The notes below the pieces were generated by a model. That model saw only the letters and a program-made list of their open reading frames with translations, was not told the DNA's origin and made no database searches. Positions 46,070 through 55,146 of a stretch of DNA of 64,000 bases are shown one piece after another. The position numbers and the translations under genes were made by a program. This stretch comes from Pelagibacterales bacterium SAG-MED01 (GTDB taxonomy: Bacteria > Pseudomonadota > Alphaproteobacteria > Pelagibacterales > Pelagibacteraceae), in the NCBI GenBank assembly GCA_014654455.1, contig JACWCY010000002.1:1-64000 (forward strand), written 5' to 3'. Numbering within the stretch: the stretch's first letter is position 1; each line of letters begins with the position of its first letter.

Positions 46070-46732
46070 ATGAAAAATATTAAAGCAATAATTTTTGATG
46101 CTTATGGGACATTGTTTGATGTCAATTCAGCTGCTGAGAAATGTAAAGATAAAATTGGAGATAAGTGGGGAGGTTTTGCAAATTATTGGAGAACTACGCA
46201 ATTAGAATACACTTGGCTAAGAAGTTTAATGAAAAGACATAAAGACTTTTGGCAAATCACAGAGGATAGTTTAGATAAATCTATGAAGGCTTTTAATATA
46301 GATCCATCAATGAAAAATGAATTATTAAAACTATATAAAGTTCTCTCACCCTTTAAAGAGGTTCCAGAAACTTTAAAAATATTAAAAAAAAGGGACTTTA
46401 AATTAGCTATACTTTCAAATGGGACTCCTTCTCTCTTAAATGAGTTAGTTAAGAGTAATAACTTAGAAGATTTATTTGATGATTTATTTTCTATTGAGGA
46501 GGTAGGAATTTATAAACCTGACTCAAAAGTCTACGACCTACCTATTAAAAAATATAAAATTGAAAAAAATGAAGTTGCATTCTTGAGTGCAAATACATGG
46601 GATGTTTCAGGTGGAGGAAATTATGGCTTCAACTCGATTTGGTTAAATAGAAATAATAGTATTTTTGATAATTTAGATTATAAGCCTCAAAAAGAAATAA
46701 AAAATTTAAATGAATTGACAAAATTAATTTAA
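46070..46732 (+). CDS. haloacid dehalogenase, type II
   Basis: HAD hydrolase of 220 aa. Nucleophile D10 is in IIFDAYGTLFDVNSAA, with T14. WRTTQLEYTWLRSLM carries the arginine that grips the halide-bearing acid. SNGTPS, a lysine in GIYKPDSKVY, and the SANTWDVSGGGNYG motif follow. All residues known from L-2-haloacid dehalogenases are present, so hydrolysis of 2-haloalkanoic acids is plausible. Marine water contains such acids. Other small acids cannot be excluded. It leads a plus-strand group with CDGSH, pirin and quinone reductase genes. Confidence 0.88.
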   Translation: MKNIKAIIFDAYGTLFDVNSAAEKCKDKIGDKWGGFANYWRTTQLEYTWLRSLMKRHKDFWQITEDSLDKSMKAFNIDPSMKNELLKLYKVLSPFKEVPETLKILKKRDFKLAILSNGTPSLLNELVKSNNLEDLFDDLFSIEEVGIYKPDSKVYDLPIKKYKIEKNEVAFLSANTWDVSGGGNYGFNSIWLNRNNSIFDNLDYKPQKEIKNLNELTKLI

Positions 46733-46740
46733 GGGGGAAC

Positions 46741-46980
46741 ATGATTAAAGGACAAAGAGCGGGTGAAGGGGCAATTGCGGTAGATGTTGAAGAAGGTAAA
46801 TCTTACTATTGGTGTAGCTGTGGTAAAAGTTCAAAACAACCTTTTTGTGATGCATCTCATAAAGGAACTGATTTTAATCCAGTAGTTTTTAAAGCTGAAG
46901 AAACAAAAAAAATGTTTTTTTGTGCCTGCAAACAGACTAACAATCAACCCTTTTGCGACGGTTCACATAATAAAAAGTAA
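46741..46980 (+). CDS. tandem CDGSH iron-sulfur protein
   Basis: A 79-aa protein made of two CDGSH-type motifs: CSC...QPFCDASHKG and CAC...QPFCDGSHNK. Each gives the three-cysteine, one-histidine ligand set for a [2Fe-2S] cluster. There is no membrane anchor, so it is soluble. A purine-rich AAGGGGGA just before the ATG is one of few good ribosome-binding sites here. Such small proteins may carry electrons or clusters; the partner is unknown. Confidence 0.92.
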   Translation: MIKGQRAGEGAIAVDVEEGKSYYWCSCGKSSKQPFCDASHKGTDFNPVVFKAEETKKMFFCACKQTNNQPFCDGSHNKK

Positions 46981-47018
46981 TATTGAAAACTCAGATATAA
47001 CAATTATTCTAATAGCAC

Positions 47019-47852
47019 ATGACAATTGAAGTAGATAAAATTATAGACCCTATTCCGGCATCGGATGGTGCTGGAGTAAAATTGAAAAGAAGTATTGGTG
47101 TTGAGCCAAATTACTTTGATCCATTTTTAATGTTAGATGAATTTGGGTCAGAGAATAGCGAAGATTATATTGCAGGGTTTCCACCTCACCCTCATAGGGG
47201 AATTGAAACAGTTACTTATATGCTTGCAGGGGACTTTGAACACAAAGATAGCACAGGTGGTGAAGGAAGAATGACAGCAGGAGATGTTCAATGGATGAAA
47301 ACTGGAAGTGGTATTATTCACTCTGAAATGCCAGCAATGAAAGAAGGTAAACTTCATGGTTTTCAATTATGGATCAATATGCCTGCTAAACTAAAAATGA
47401 GTAAACCTGAATACATTTATATTGATGCTGACAAAATGGCTATTCATAAAGATGATGAGAAACAAGTAAAAGTCATAGCTGGCAAATTTGAAAAAGCTGA
47501 AGGTCCTGTAAAAGGTCATAATGTTGAACCGGTTTATTTTGATATTGAATTAAATAAAGATACAGAATTTAGTTTTAAATTACCTTCTACTCATAATTCA
47601 TTTGTTTATTTAATAAATGGAGAAATAGAAATTGGTGAAAAAAAACATGATAATGTGAAAGATAGTACATTAATATTATTATCTAAAGGTGAAGAGTTAA
47701 AAGTGAAAGCTAAATCAAATGCTAAATTTTTGATTATTTCAGGAAAACCTATCAATGAAGAAATTGCTAGAGGTGGGCCATTTGTAATGAATACTAAAGC
47801 TGAAATCTTGCAAGCTGTTCAAGATTATCATAATGATACGTTTGTAAAATAA
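47019..47852 (+). CDS. pirin-family bicupin protein
   Basis: A 277-aa protein with two cupin domains. The metal site in the N-terminal one is complete: H57 and H59 in PPHPHRGIETVTY, H101 and E103 in SGIIHSEMP. Bacterial pirins include quercetin dioxygenases and proteins that modulate pyruvate dehydrogenase, so the role is not fixed by family. It lies 38 bases after the CDGSH gene and four before the quinone oxidoreductase gene. Confidence 0.9.
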   Translation: MTIEVDKIIDPIPASDGAGVKLKRSIGVEPNYFDPFLMLDEFGSENSEDYIAGFPPHPHRGIETVTYMLAGDFEHKDSTGGEGRMTAGDVQWMKTGSGIIHSEMPAMKEGKLHGFQLWINMPAKLKMSKPEYIYIDADKMAIHKDDEKQVKVIAGKFEKAEGPVKGHNVEPVYFDIELNKDTEFSFKLPSTHNSFVYLINGEIEIGEKKHDNVKDSTLILLSKGEELKVKAKSNAKFLIISGKPINEEIARGGPFVMNTKAEILQAVQDYHNDTFVK

Positions 47853-47855
47853 ATA

Positions 47856-48827
47856 ATGAAATCAATTCAAATTGATAAATTTGGTGGACCTGAGGTTCTT
47901 GTAATTAAAGATGTCGAAATCACAAAACCTGGACCAAAAGAAGTTTTAATCAGAAATAAATCAATTGGTTTAAACTATATAGACGTTTATCACAGAACAG
48001 GTCTTTACCCTATTCCACTTCCTAGTGGTATCGGTTTAGAGGCTTGTGGAATAATTGAAGAGACTGGTTCTGAAGTAAGATTGTTTAAAGTTGGTGATAG
48101 AGTTACACATGCATCAATGCCAATCGGGGCTTATTCAGAAAAACAAATTATGCCTGAGGAAAAACTGGTATCAGTTCCAGATGGTATTTCTGATGAAGTT
48201 GCATCTTGCATTACATTAAAAGGAATTACTGCAGAGTATCTATTGCACAGAGCGTATCCTTTAAAAAAAGGAGACAAAGTTTTATATCATGCAGCGGCAG
48301 GGGGGTTGGGCCAAATTTTATGTTCATGGGCTAATGCTTTAGGTGCTGAAGTAATTGGAAGTGTTGGTTCAAAAGCTAAAGAAGAAATTGCGAAAAAAAA
48401 TGGTTGTCATCATGTGATCAATTATTCTGAAAAAAACTTCGTAGAAGAGGTTGAAAAAATTGTTGGTAAAAATGGTATTGATGTTGTCTACGACGGTGTC
48501 GGTATTAAAACTTTTAAAGGATCAATCGAAACATTAAAAATTAGAGGAATGATGGTAGCATTTGGTAATGCCTCAGGTTATGTGGATACAATAGATGTTA
48601 AAAAAGATATTAATGCAAAAGGATTATTTTTTACAAGACCTTCTATCGCACACTACACTGTTAAAAGAGAAGAGCTTGAAGAATCTGCAAAGAAAGTTTT
48701 TGATGCTATTTTGTCTCAAAAATTTAAAATTGAAATATCAAAAAAATATTCTTTAAAAGATGCATCTCAAGCACATAAAGATCTAGAAGCTAGATTATTA
48801 ACAGGTCCTGCTGTAATAATTCCCTAG
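47856..48827 (+). CDS. NADPH:quinone oxidoreductase, zinc-free MDR family
   Basis: A 323-aa medium-chain dehydrogenase/reductase. GLNYIDVYHRTGLYPIPLPSG is typical of QOR proteins, and the nucleotide loop is HAAAGGLGQILCSWANALG. Zinc-binding cysteines are absent. It reduces quinones or other electrophilic carbonyls with NADPH. It ends a group with HAD, CDGSH and pirin genes. Its TAG stop is the palindrome CTAG, shared with the stop of the convergent DUF2721 gene. Confidence 0.93.
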   Translation: MKSIQIDKFGGPEVLVIKDVEITKPGPKEVLIRNKSIGLNYIDVYHRTGLYPIPLPSGIGLEACGIIEETGSEVRLFKVGDRVTHASMPIGAYSEKQIMPEEKLVSVPDGISDEVASCITLKGITAEYLLHRAYPLKKGDKVLYHAAAGGLGQILCSWANALGAEVIGSVGSKAKEEIAKKNGCHHVINYSEKNFVEEVEKIVGKNGIDVVYDGVGIKTFKGSIETLKIRGMMVAFGNASGYVDTIDVKKDINAKGLFFTRPSIAHYTVKREELEESAKKVFDAILSQKFKIEISKKYSLKDASQAHKDLEARLLTGPAVIIP

Positions 48828-49228
48828 TCTACTTTAACATCCATATCTGACATATGAAGTTTAAGTGCATTAGTTGAAATATGAATTTCTCTAATAAAAA
48901 ACATAATTGAAATAATCATAGATAAGCAGCAAGAACCAAAAATTACCCGAGCAATAAAAATTTCATTTAAATATAGTCCAAGCACAGTTAACATATTAAA
49001 TAAAAAACCAAATGCTGCAAACATAATAGTCCATCTTAATAAAACAATTCTTCCACTTAGATTCATGAATTGTTTTTTCCACTCCGTGGGAACATGATTT
49101 TCATAAACATGCTCATCATGAAGCTCTCTAATCAATTTACTTAATGAGTGAAATCTGTTGCTATATATATTCATTAGCAAAGGAATGGCTGGGAACATTA
49201 ATGCAGTAACAGTGTAATCTATATTCAT
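48824..49228 (-). CDS. DUF2721-type membrane protein
   Basis: A 134-aa protein of unknown function. A first hydrophobic stretch (about 4-20, YTVTALMFPAIPLLMNIYS) is followed by NRFHSLSKLIRELHDEH, an IVLLRWTIMFAAF helix and a further helix, as in the DUF2721 family. ATG 49228 is chosen. A TTG at 49249 would add seven residues but would overlap a good promoter -10. It is convergent with the quinone oxidoreductase gene and divergent from ubiA. Confidence 0.75.
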   Translation of the reverse strand: MNIDYTVTALMFPAIPLLMNIYSNRFHSLSKLIRELHDEHVYENHVPTEWKKQFMNLSGRIVLLRWTIMFAAFGFLFNMLTVLGLYLNEIFIARVIFGSCCLSMIISIMFFIREIHISTNALKLHMSDMDVKVD

Positions 49229-49241
49229 ACGAATCAATTTG

Positions 49242-49270
49242 ATTATCAATCTTGCCTTTGTTATTTACAA
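49242..49270 (-). promoter_or_regulatory. probable promoter of the DUF2721 gene
   Basis: On the minus strand TTGTAA (49265-49270) is followed after 17 bases by GATAAT (49242-49247). The predicted transcript start near 49235 is about seven bases before the ATG, so the message would be almost leaderless, as predicted for ccrM. Confidence 0.4.
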
Positions 49271-49280
49271 GTAAATTATT

Positions 49281-50144
49281 ATGAAGCATTTAAATCTTTT
49301 TTTAGAATTAACCAGAATCAAAAGACCAATAGGTTATATGTTACTTTTTTGGCCATGTGCATGGGGACTAACTATTGGTTTTGATTTTTCTCAAGAAACA
49401 AGAATTTATTACATTTATTTATCTTTATTTTTATTAGGAGCAATTTTAATGAGATCTGCAGGATGTATAATTAATGATATTGCTGACAGAAATTTTGATA
49501 AAAAAGTTTTAAGAACCAAAAATAGGCCAATTGCTTCAGGGAAAATTTCTGTACAACTTGGATTAATGTATGCATGTTTATTATGTTTGTTAGCATTTTT
49601 TGTTTTAATTAATTTTAATAATTTTACTATTTATATAGCTCTTGCCTCAATGCCTTTAGCGTTTACCTATCCACTCATGAAAAGATATACATATTGGCCC
49701 CAGCTTTTTTTGGGTGTAACATTTAATTATGGAATAATATTAGGATGGACAGCAATTAATAATGAAATCAATCTCGTCCCATTATTACTTTATTTTGGAG
49801 CCATATTTTGGACACTTGGATACGACACTATATACGGATTCCAAGATATCAAAGATGATGAAATTATAGGTTTAAAATCAACGTCAATAAAATTTAAAAA
49901 ATCTCCATATGTTTTTCTTTACGTGTGTTACTTAATTTTTTTTCTAACCTTGATAATGATTGGTTTTTTTATGAAGCTAAATAATATGTACTTTATTTCC
50001 TTAATTCTGATATTTTTACAATTATTTTATTTACAAATTAAAAAGTTAAACATTAAAAGTTCTAAAGAGTGTTTAAAAATTTTTAAATCAAATAATTATT
50101 TAGGTTTTTTTGTGTTTATTGCATTACTAGTAGGTAAAACTTAG
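49281..50144 (+). CDS. ubiA: 4-hydroxybenzoate polyprenyltransferase
   Basis: Attaches the polyprenyl tail to 4-hydroxybenzoate in ubiquinone synthesis. The 287-aa membrane protein has about eight helices and the two metal motifs: RSAGCIINDIADRNFDKKV (NDxxDxxxD) and GYDTIYGFQDIKDDEIIG. RPIGYMLLFWPCAWGL near the N-terminus is specific to UbiA. Its product is the substrate pool for the bc1 complex in this window. msbA follows after four bases. Confidence 0.95.
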   Translation: MKHLNLFLELTRIKRPIGYMLLFWPCAWGLTIGFDFSQETRIYYIYLSLFLLGAILMRSAGCIINDIADRNFDKKVLRTKNRPIASGKISVQLGLMYACLLCLLAFFVLINFNNFTIYIALASMPLAFTYPLMKRYTYWPQLFLGVTFNYGIILGWTAINNEINLVPLLLYFGAIFWTLGYDTIYGFQDIKDDEIIGLKSTSIKFKKSPYVFLYVCYLIFFLTLIMIGFFMKLNNMYFISLILIFLQLFYLQIKKLNIKSSKECLKIFKSNNYLGFFVFIALLVGKT

Positions 50145-50148
50145 AATT

Positions 50149-51888
50149 ATGACAAGTTTTCAAATTTTAAAAAGATTATATAAAGATTATACAAATAAAT
50201 ATTTAAAAAATATTTTGATTTCACTTTTATTTTCTTTATTACTAGCAGGTAGCACCTCTTCAATAGCTTATTTATTAGATCCAGCTATCAATGAACTTTT
50301 TGTAAAACAAACTGGTTCATTAATTTATATTATACCTGGGTTTATTATTTTGGCTTTTGCTTTAAAAGGTATCTCTTTATATCTGGCAAAAATTATAATG
50401 ATTTACGTAGCTGAAGAAGTAAGGAGAGATATTCAAACAGACATGTTTTCCTCATTAATAAATGCTGACACACAACTTATAGATCAAGAACATTCGGGAA
50501 AGTTTGTTACAGATTTAAGTAATAACATAAACATGATTACTGCTTTGGTAAGTACTGCTATTTTAAACTTATTTAAAGATAGCTTAACATTAATCGGATT
50601 ATTATCAGTAATGTTTTATCAAAATTGGAAATTATCTTTAATAGCAATAATAATGATTCCTTTAGCAAGTTTAACTGCAAAATCTTTAGGAAAAAGAATT
50701 GGGAAAGTTTCTACTCATCAAATGCAAAAGACAGCTCTATTAACAACATATCTAATTGAAATCTTCAAAAATCATAGATTAATGAAAATTTTTCAAAAAG
50801 AAAAATACGAAAAGGAAAGAGCAAATGAGTTTATTCAGCAATTAAAAGAAATAAATAAAAAGATGAATATAATTTTTGTCAGGGCATCTCCAATTATGGA
50901 AGCATTAACTGGGATAATGATTGCTATATTAATTTTTGTTTCTGCAAAACTAGTTGTTAAGAATGAACTTGAGGTGGGTAATTTTTTTTCTTTTCTTGCT
51001 GCAATGATGCTTGCATATCAACCAGTAAGATCTTTAGCTACACTTAACATTACAATACAGCAAGGAATAGCAGGTGCCAGAAGAATTCTGCCCATTATTG
51101 ATAAAGAACATGAAATCAAGGAAAAAGTAGATGCCAAAGAATTAGTTGTAAGCAAAGGGCAAATTAACTTTGAAAATGTGAAATTTAAATATTTAAGAGG
51201 TGATAACCAAATTTTAAATTCAATTAACTTAAATATTCAAGGTGGACAGATGACTGCTTTAGTTGGTCATAGTGGAGCAGGAAAATCGACAATTTTAAAT
51301 TTAATACCTAGATTCTATGACTCAGATTTTGGAGATATTAAAATTGACAATCAATCAATTTATGGATTAACGATTCATTCACTAAGAAAAAATATTTCTT
51401 TGGTAAGTCAGGATACAACTTTATTTGATGACACAATCAAAAATAATATTTTATATGCAAATTCTGAAGCATCTGATCGAGAAATAGAAGAAGCGGTGAA
51501 GCATTCTTTTGCAAATGAATTTATCGATAGATTACCAAATAAACTTGAGACTATAATCGGAGAAAATGGAGTAAGACTATCTGGTGGTGAAAAACAAAGA
51601 TTATCAATTGCAAGAGCAATCCTTAAGAAAACTCCAATTATTTTACTAGATGAAGCAACATCATCTTTAGACGCTGAAACAGAAAGTAAAATTCAAAAGG
51701 CTATAAATTTTTTAACAAAAGGAAGAACAACTATTGTTATTGCTCATAGACTTTCAACAATACTAAGTTCAGATAAAATTTATGTAATAGATCAAGGTAC
51801 AATGATAGGAGAGGGAAAGCACGAGGAACTTCTTAATACTTCAAATGTATATAAAAATTTTTATGAAAAACAAATTAAAAGATCATAA
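50149..51888 (+). CDS. msbA: lipid A export ABC transporter, MsbA-like
   Basis: Half-transporter of 579 aa with six membrane helices (about 20-310) fused to an ATPase domain. Walker A is GHSGAGKST, the signature LSGGEKQRLSIARAIL, and Walker B IILLDEATSSLD. The neighbours waaA, lpxK and lpxL make lipid A-Kdo, so flipping of lipid A across the inner membrane is the likely job. The family also includes exporters of other hydrophobic substrates, so the call leans on context. The stop overlaps the waaA ATG (TAATG). Confidence 0.9.
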   Translation: MTSFQILKRLYKDYTNKYLKNILISLLFSLLLAGSTSSIAYLLDPAINELFVKQTGSLIYIIPGFIILAFALKGISLYLAKIIMIYVAEEVRRDIQTDMFSSLINADTQLIDQEHSGKFVTDLSNNINMITALVSTAILNLFKDSLTLIGLLSVMFYQNWKLSLIAIIMIPLASLTAKSLGKRIGKVSTHQMQKTALLTTYLIEIFKNHRLMKIFQKEKYEKERANEFIQQLKEINKKMNIIFVRASPIMEALTGIMIAILIFVSAKLVVKNELEVGNFFSFLAAMMLAYQPVRSLATLNITIQQGIAGARRILPIIDKEHEIKEKVDAKELVVSKGQINFENVKFKYLRGDNQILNSINLNIQGGQMTALVGHSGAGKSTILNLIPRFYDSDFGDIKIDNQSIYGLTIHSLRKNISLVSQDTTLFDDTIKNNILYANSEASDREIEEAVKHSFANEFIDRLPNKLETIIGENGVRLSGGEKQRLSIARAILKKTPIILLDEATSSLDAETESKIQKAINFLTKGRTTIVIAHRLSTILSSDKIYVIDQGTMIGEGKHEELLNTSNVYKNFYEKQIKRS

Positions 51889-53129
51889 TGATTTTTGTTT
51901 ATAGATTATTAATTAATACAATTTTAATATTATCACCATTGATTATAATCTTCAGATTAATAAAAAAAAAAGAAAGCTTTCAAAGATTTAAAGAAAAATT
52001 TTGTTTATTTTCAAAACAAAGGAAAAATGGAAAAATTATCTGGTTTCATGGAGCAAGTGTAGGTGAGATACAAAGTATAGTTCCTCTTTTGGAAAAATTT
52101 GAAAAAAATAAAAAAATAAAACAAATTTTAATTACCTCTAATACTTTAAGCTCTTCTAAAATTATAAAAAAATTAAGAATTAAAAAAATTGTTCATCAAT
52201 TTTTTCCAATAGATACAAATTTTTTCTCTAAGAAGTTTTTAAATTATTGGAGACCTTCATCTGTATTTTTTATTGATTCTGAAATTTGGCCAAATATGAT
52301 TTTTAATTTAAAAAAAAGAAATATTCCAATAACTTTAATTAATGGACGTATTACAAAAAAAACATTTAAAAAATGGAAAATGTTGCCAAATTTTTCAAAA
52401 AAAATTTTTAAGCAACTTGATTTATGTTTATCATCAAATTCTGAAACTAAAAAATATTTAGAAGATCTTGGTGTAAAAAAAGTTAAGTATATTGGAAATT
52501 TAAAATTTTCACAATCAGAAAATGAAAAAATAATTATTGAAGATAATTTTAAAAAATTTCTTGTATCAAAAAAATATTGGTGTGCATCAAGTACCCATGC
52601 TTCAGAAGAAAAGTTTTGTGGAATTGTTCATAAAAAATTAAAAAAAAAATATAAAAATTTATTAACTATCATTATTCCAAGGCATATTGAAAGAGTGCAG
52701 GAAATTATAGATGAAATGAGGCTATTAAATCTTAAGGTACATACTCACGAACCCAAAAAAAAAATAAATAAAAATGTTGATATTTATATTGTGAATTCTT
52801 ACGGTAAAACAAAATCCTTTTTTAGTATATGCAAAAATGTTTTTTTAGGAGGATCATTAATCAATCATGGTGGTCAGAACCCTTTAGAGGCAGCAAGATA
52901 TGGATGTAATATTTTACATGGTCCAAATATTTTAAATTTCAGGGAAATATATGAATTTCTCAAAACGAATAAAATTTCGACTAAGGTGAATACTGAAAAA
53001 AAAATGATTAATTCAATAGATAAACTTTTTTTAAAAAAAACTAATTCAAAAAAAATACAAACAAAACTTAAATTAATTGGACATAAAATTCTGGACAAAA
53101 CTTATAAAGAAATAAATTATATAATTTAA
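51888..53129 (+). CDS. waaA: 3-deoxy-D-manno-octulosonic-acid transferase
   Basis: Adds Kdo to lipid IVA at the inner membrane. The 413-aa GT-B enzyme has an N-terminal anchor (about 3-20), WFHGASVGEIQSIVPLL (with the catalytic glutamate), SEIWPNMIFNLKKRNIPITLINGR, and the C-terminal GGSLINHGGQNPLEAA motif. It sits between msbA and lpxK, as in many alphaproteobacteria. How many Kdo units it adds is not evident. Confidence 0.94.
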   Translation: MIFVYRLLINTILILSPLIIIFRLIKKKESFQRFKEKFCLFSKQRKNGKIIWFHGASVGEIQSIVPLLEKFEKNKKIKQILITSNTLSSSKIIKKLRIKKIVHQFFPIDTNFFSKKFLNYWRPSSVFFIDSEIWPNMIFNLKKRNIPITLINGRITKKTFKKWKMLPNFSKKIFKQLDLCLSSNSETKKYLEDLGVKKVKYIGNLKFSQSENEKIIIEDNFKKFLVSKKYWCASSTHASEEKFCGIVHKKLKKKYKNLLTIIIPRHIERVQEIIDEMRLLNLKVHTHEPKKKINKNVDIYIVNSYGKTKSFFSICKNVFLGGSLINHGGQNPLEAARYGCNILHGPNILNFREIYEFLKTNKISTKVNTEKKMINSIDKLFLKKTNSKKIQTKLKLIGHKILDKTYKEINYII

Positions 53130-53131
53130 AA

Positions 53132-54076
53132 ATGAAACTCAAAAAGCCAAAATTTTGGGACTATAATAAACCAAGTTTAATATCCTATTTATTACTTCCC
53201 TTCACTATTCCATTAATAATAAATAATTTTTTATTGAGTTTAAAAAAAAAAAAAAATATTAAAAATGTAAAAACGATTTGTGTTGGAAATATAAACGTAG
53301 GTGGAACAGGAAAAACACCTACCACTATTAAGCTGTACCAACTAATAAAAAAATTAAATTTAGAGGTATTTACAGCTAAAAAATTTTATTCATCACAAAT
53401 TGATGAGACTATAATTTTAAAAAAAAAAACTAAATTACTTGTCGCTAAATCCAGAAAAGAAATATTAGATATTGTATCTGATAATATTAAAAAAATTTTA
53501 GTTTATGATGATGGTCTTCAAGATAAAGATGTTTCTTATGATTTAGAATTTGTTTGTTTTGATTCAGATAATTGGATTGGTAACGGATACTTGATGCCTT
53601 CTGGACCCTTAAGAGAAAAGCTAAAAAGTTTAAAAAAATATGATGGTGTATTTTTGAAGGGAGATAATTCCAATAATCCAAATATTATTGAACAAATAAA
53701 AAAATATAATAATAAAATTCAAATTTTCATGACTCATTATGAGCCAATTAATTTAAAAAAATTTAATCTTTCTGAAAAATACCTAATTTTTTCTGGCATA
53801 GGAAATTCAAATAGTTTTAAAAATATTTTAATTAAAAACAATTTTAAAATTGTAGAAGAAATTATTTATCCAGATCATTACAACTATACGGAAAGTGATA
53901 TTGAGAAGATAAAGATGCAAGCAGACAAATTAGACGCTAATATAATTACAACTGAGAAAGATCATGTTAAAATTTCTGAAACTAATCAAATGAAAATAAA
54001 GTTTTTAGAAATTGAATTAAAGATTAAAGATGAAACTAATCTAATCAATTTTTTAAAATCAAAAATTTATGAATAG
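53132..54076 (+). CDS. lpxK: tetraacyldisaccharide 4'-kinase
   Basis: Phosphorylates the 4' position of the lipid A disaccharide. The 314-aa protein has an N-terminal hydrophobic helix (about 16-36), the P-loop NINVGGTGKTPT (52-63), YDDGLQDKDV and the late IITTEKDHVKI segment. Just before the P-loop the gene contains a run of 15 A (53242-53256), coding for four lysines, which is a slip-prone site. The 3' end overlaps lpxL by eight bases. Confidence 0.93.
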   Translation: MKLKKPKFWDYNKPSLISYLLLPFTIPLIINNFLLSLKKKKNIKNVKTICVGNINVGGTGKTPTTIKLYQLIKKLNLEVFTAKKFYSSQIDETIILKKKTKLLVAKSRKEILDIVSDNIKKILVYDDGLQDKDVSYDLEFVCFDSDNWIGNGYLMPSGPLREKLKSLKKYDGVFLKGDNSNNPNIIEQIKKYNNKIQIFMTHYEPINLKKFNLSEKYLIFSGIGNSNSFKNILIKNNFKIVEEIIYPDHYNYTESDIEKIKMQADKLDANIITTEKDHVKISETNQMKIKFLEIELKIKDETNLINFLKSKIYE

Positions 54077-54932
54077 TATAAAATATTTTTTCCAATTTAT
54101 TTTTATTATATTTTTATTTTTAATATTTAAGTTAATAGGTTTTAAATTTTCCTCAATTTTATCTGGTACACTTTTATCGATAATTGGTCCAATATTTAGA
54201 TCTAATAAGATTAGTATTTCTAATTTATCTAAAGCATTTCCAAATATGGAAAGTCCAAGAAAACAAAAAATTATAAATAAGATGTGGTTTAACTACGGCA
54301 AAATATTAGCTGAATATATGTTTCTTAAAAACTTTAGATTTTCTAAAAAATTTAGTCAAAAAATAATCATTAAAAATCAAGAAGTTCTTGAAAAAGTTAA
54401 AGAAAGTTCTGAACCTGTAATTTTTGTTTCTGGTCATTTCAATAATTTTGAACTCATGGCAATGCATATTGAAAAATCTGGAATTGATTTGGCGGCAATT
54501 TACAGACCCTTAAATAATAAATATCTTAATCCAATTATGGAAAATATTAGAAAAAATTTTATTTGTAAAAAACAAATTAAAAAAGGTATATCAGGAACTA
54601 AAGAATTGGTTAGATGTTTCCGACAAGGAACCTCAATTGCACTGATGATTGATCAAAGAGTGTCAGAGGGTACTAAATGTAATTTTTTTAATGAAGATGC
54701 ATTAACCACAACTATACCAGCTCAATTTGCAAAAAAATTTAAAGCAAAGATTATTCCTGTTTATATTGAGAGATTAAAAGATAATAATTTTAACTTGAAA
54801 TTAAATTATCCACTTCAATTTTCTAAAGATGAATCTATAGAGTCAATTACACTTAAACTAAACAAAATTTTAGAAAAAATGATTATTAAAAATCCTGAAC
54901 AATGGATTTGGACTCATAATCGCTGGAAATAA
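54069..54932 (+). CDS. lpxL: lipid A late acyltransferase, LpxL/HtrB family
   Basis: Transfers a secondary acyl chain to Kdo2-lipid IVA. The 287-aa protein has an N-terminal anchor (about 6-24) and the catalytic HX4(D/E) motif, here H123 to E128 in SGHFNNFELM. IYRPLNNKYLNPIM and ALMIDQRVSEGTKCNFF are also typical. LpxL and LpxM are hard to tell apart; only one copy is in the window. Four bases separate its stop from that of the convergent DUF2093 gene. Confidence 0.9.
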   Translation: MNSIKYFFQFIFIIFLFLIFKLIGFKFSSILSGTLLSIIGPIFRSNKISISNLSKAFPNMESPRKQKIINKMWFNYGKILAEYMFLKNFRFSKKFSQKIIIKNQEVLEKVKESSEPVIFVSGHFNNFELMAMHIEKSGIDLAAIYRPLNNKYLNPIMENIRKNFICKKQIKKGISGTKELVRCFRQGTSIALMIDQRVSEGTKCNFFNEDALTTTIPAQFAKKFKAKIIPVYIERLKDNNFNLKLNYPLQFSKDESIESITLKLNKILEKMIIKNPEQWIWTHNRWK

Positions 54933-54936
54933 TTGG

Positions 54937-55125
54937 TTAACTTTTATCCCTTTTTAGGGATGCCTCTACATAAGAAAAATAAGCTTCTTGAAGTTCAACA
55001 TTCCAATATGTTAGTTTTTCAAGTGGAATTTTTTTTCCAGATATTGCGCAGGTTACATGATCTCCATTCTGAATAACTTTAAAATTATTGGGTAAATATT
55101 TTATTTTTGCTAATTTTTTAAACAT
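54937..55125 (-). CDS. DUF2093-family small protein
   Basis: A 62-aa protein of unknown function, typical of alphaproteobacteria. It reads MFKKLAKIKYLPNNF, then GDHVTCAISGKKIPLEKLTYWNVELQEAY in the family pattern, with one cysteine. A longer in-frame version from 55185 would overlap the divergent purD start at 55147. ATG 55125 gives the usual size and is preferred. No transmembrane segment is seen. Confidence 0.75.
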   Translation of the reverse strand: MFKKLAKIKYLPNNFKVIQNGDHVTCAISGKKIPLEKLTYWNVELQEAYFSYVEASLKRDKS

Positions 55126-55146
55126 TTTTAGTTTATAAATTATTAT

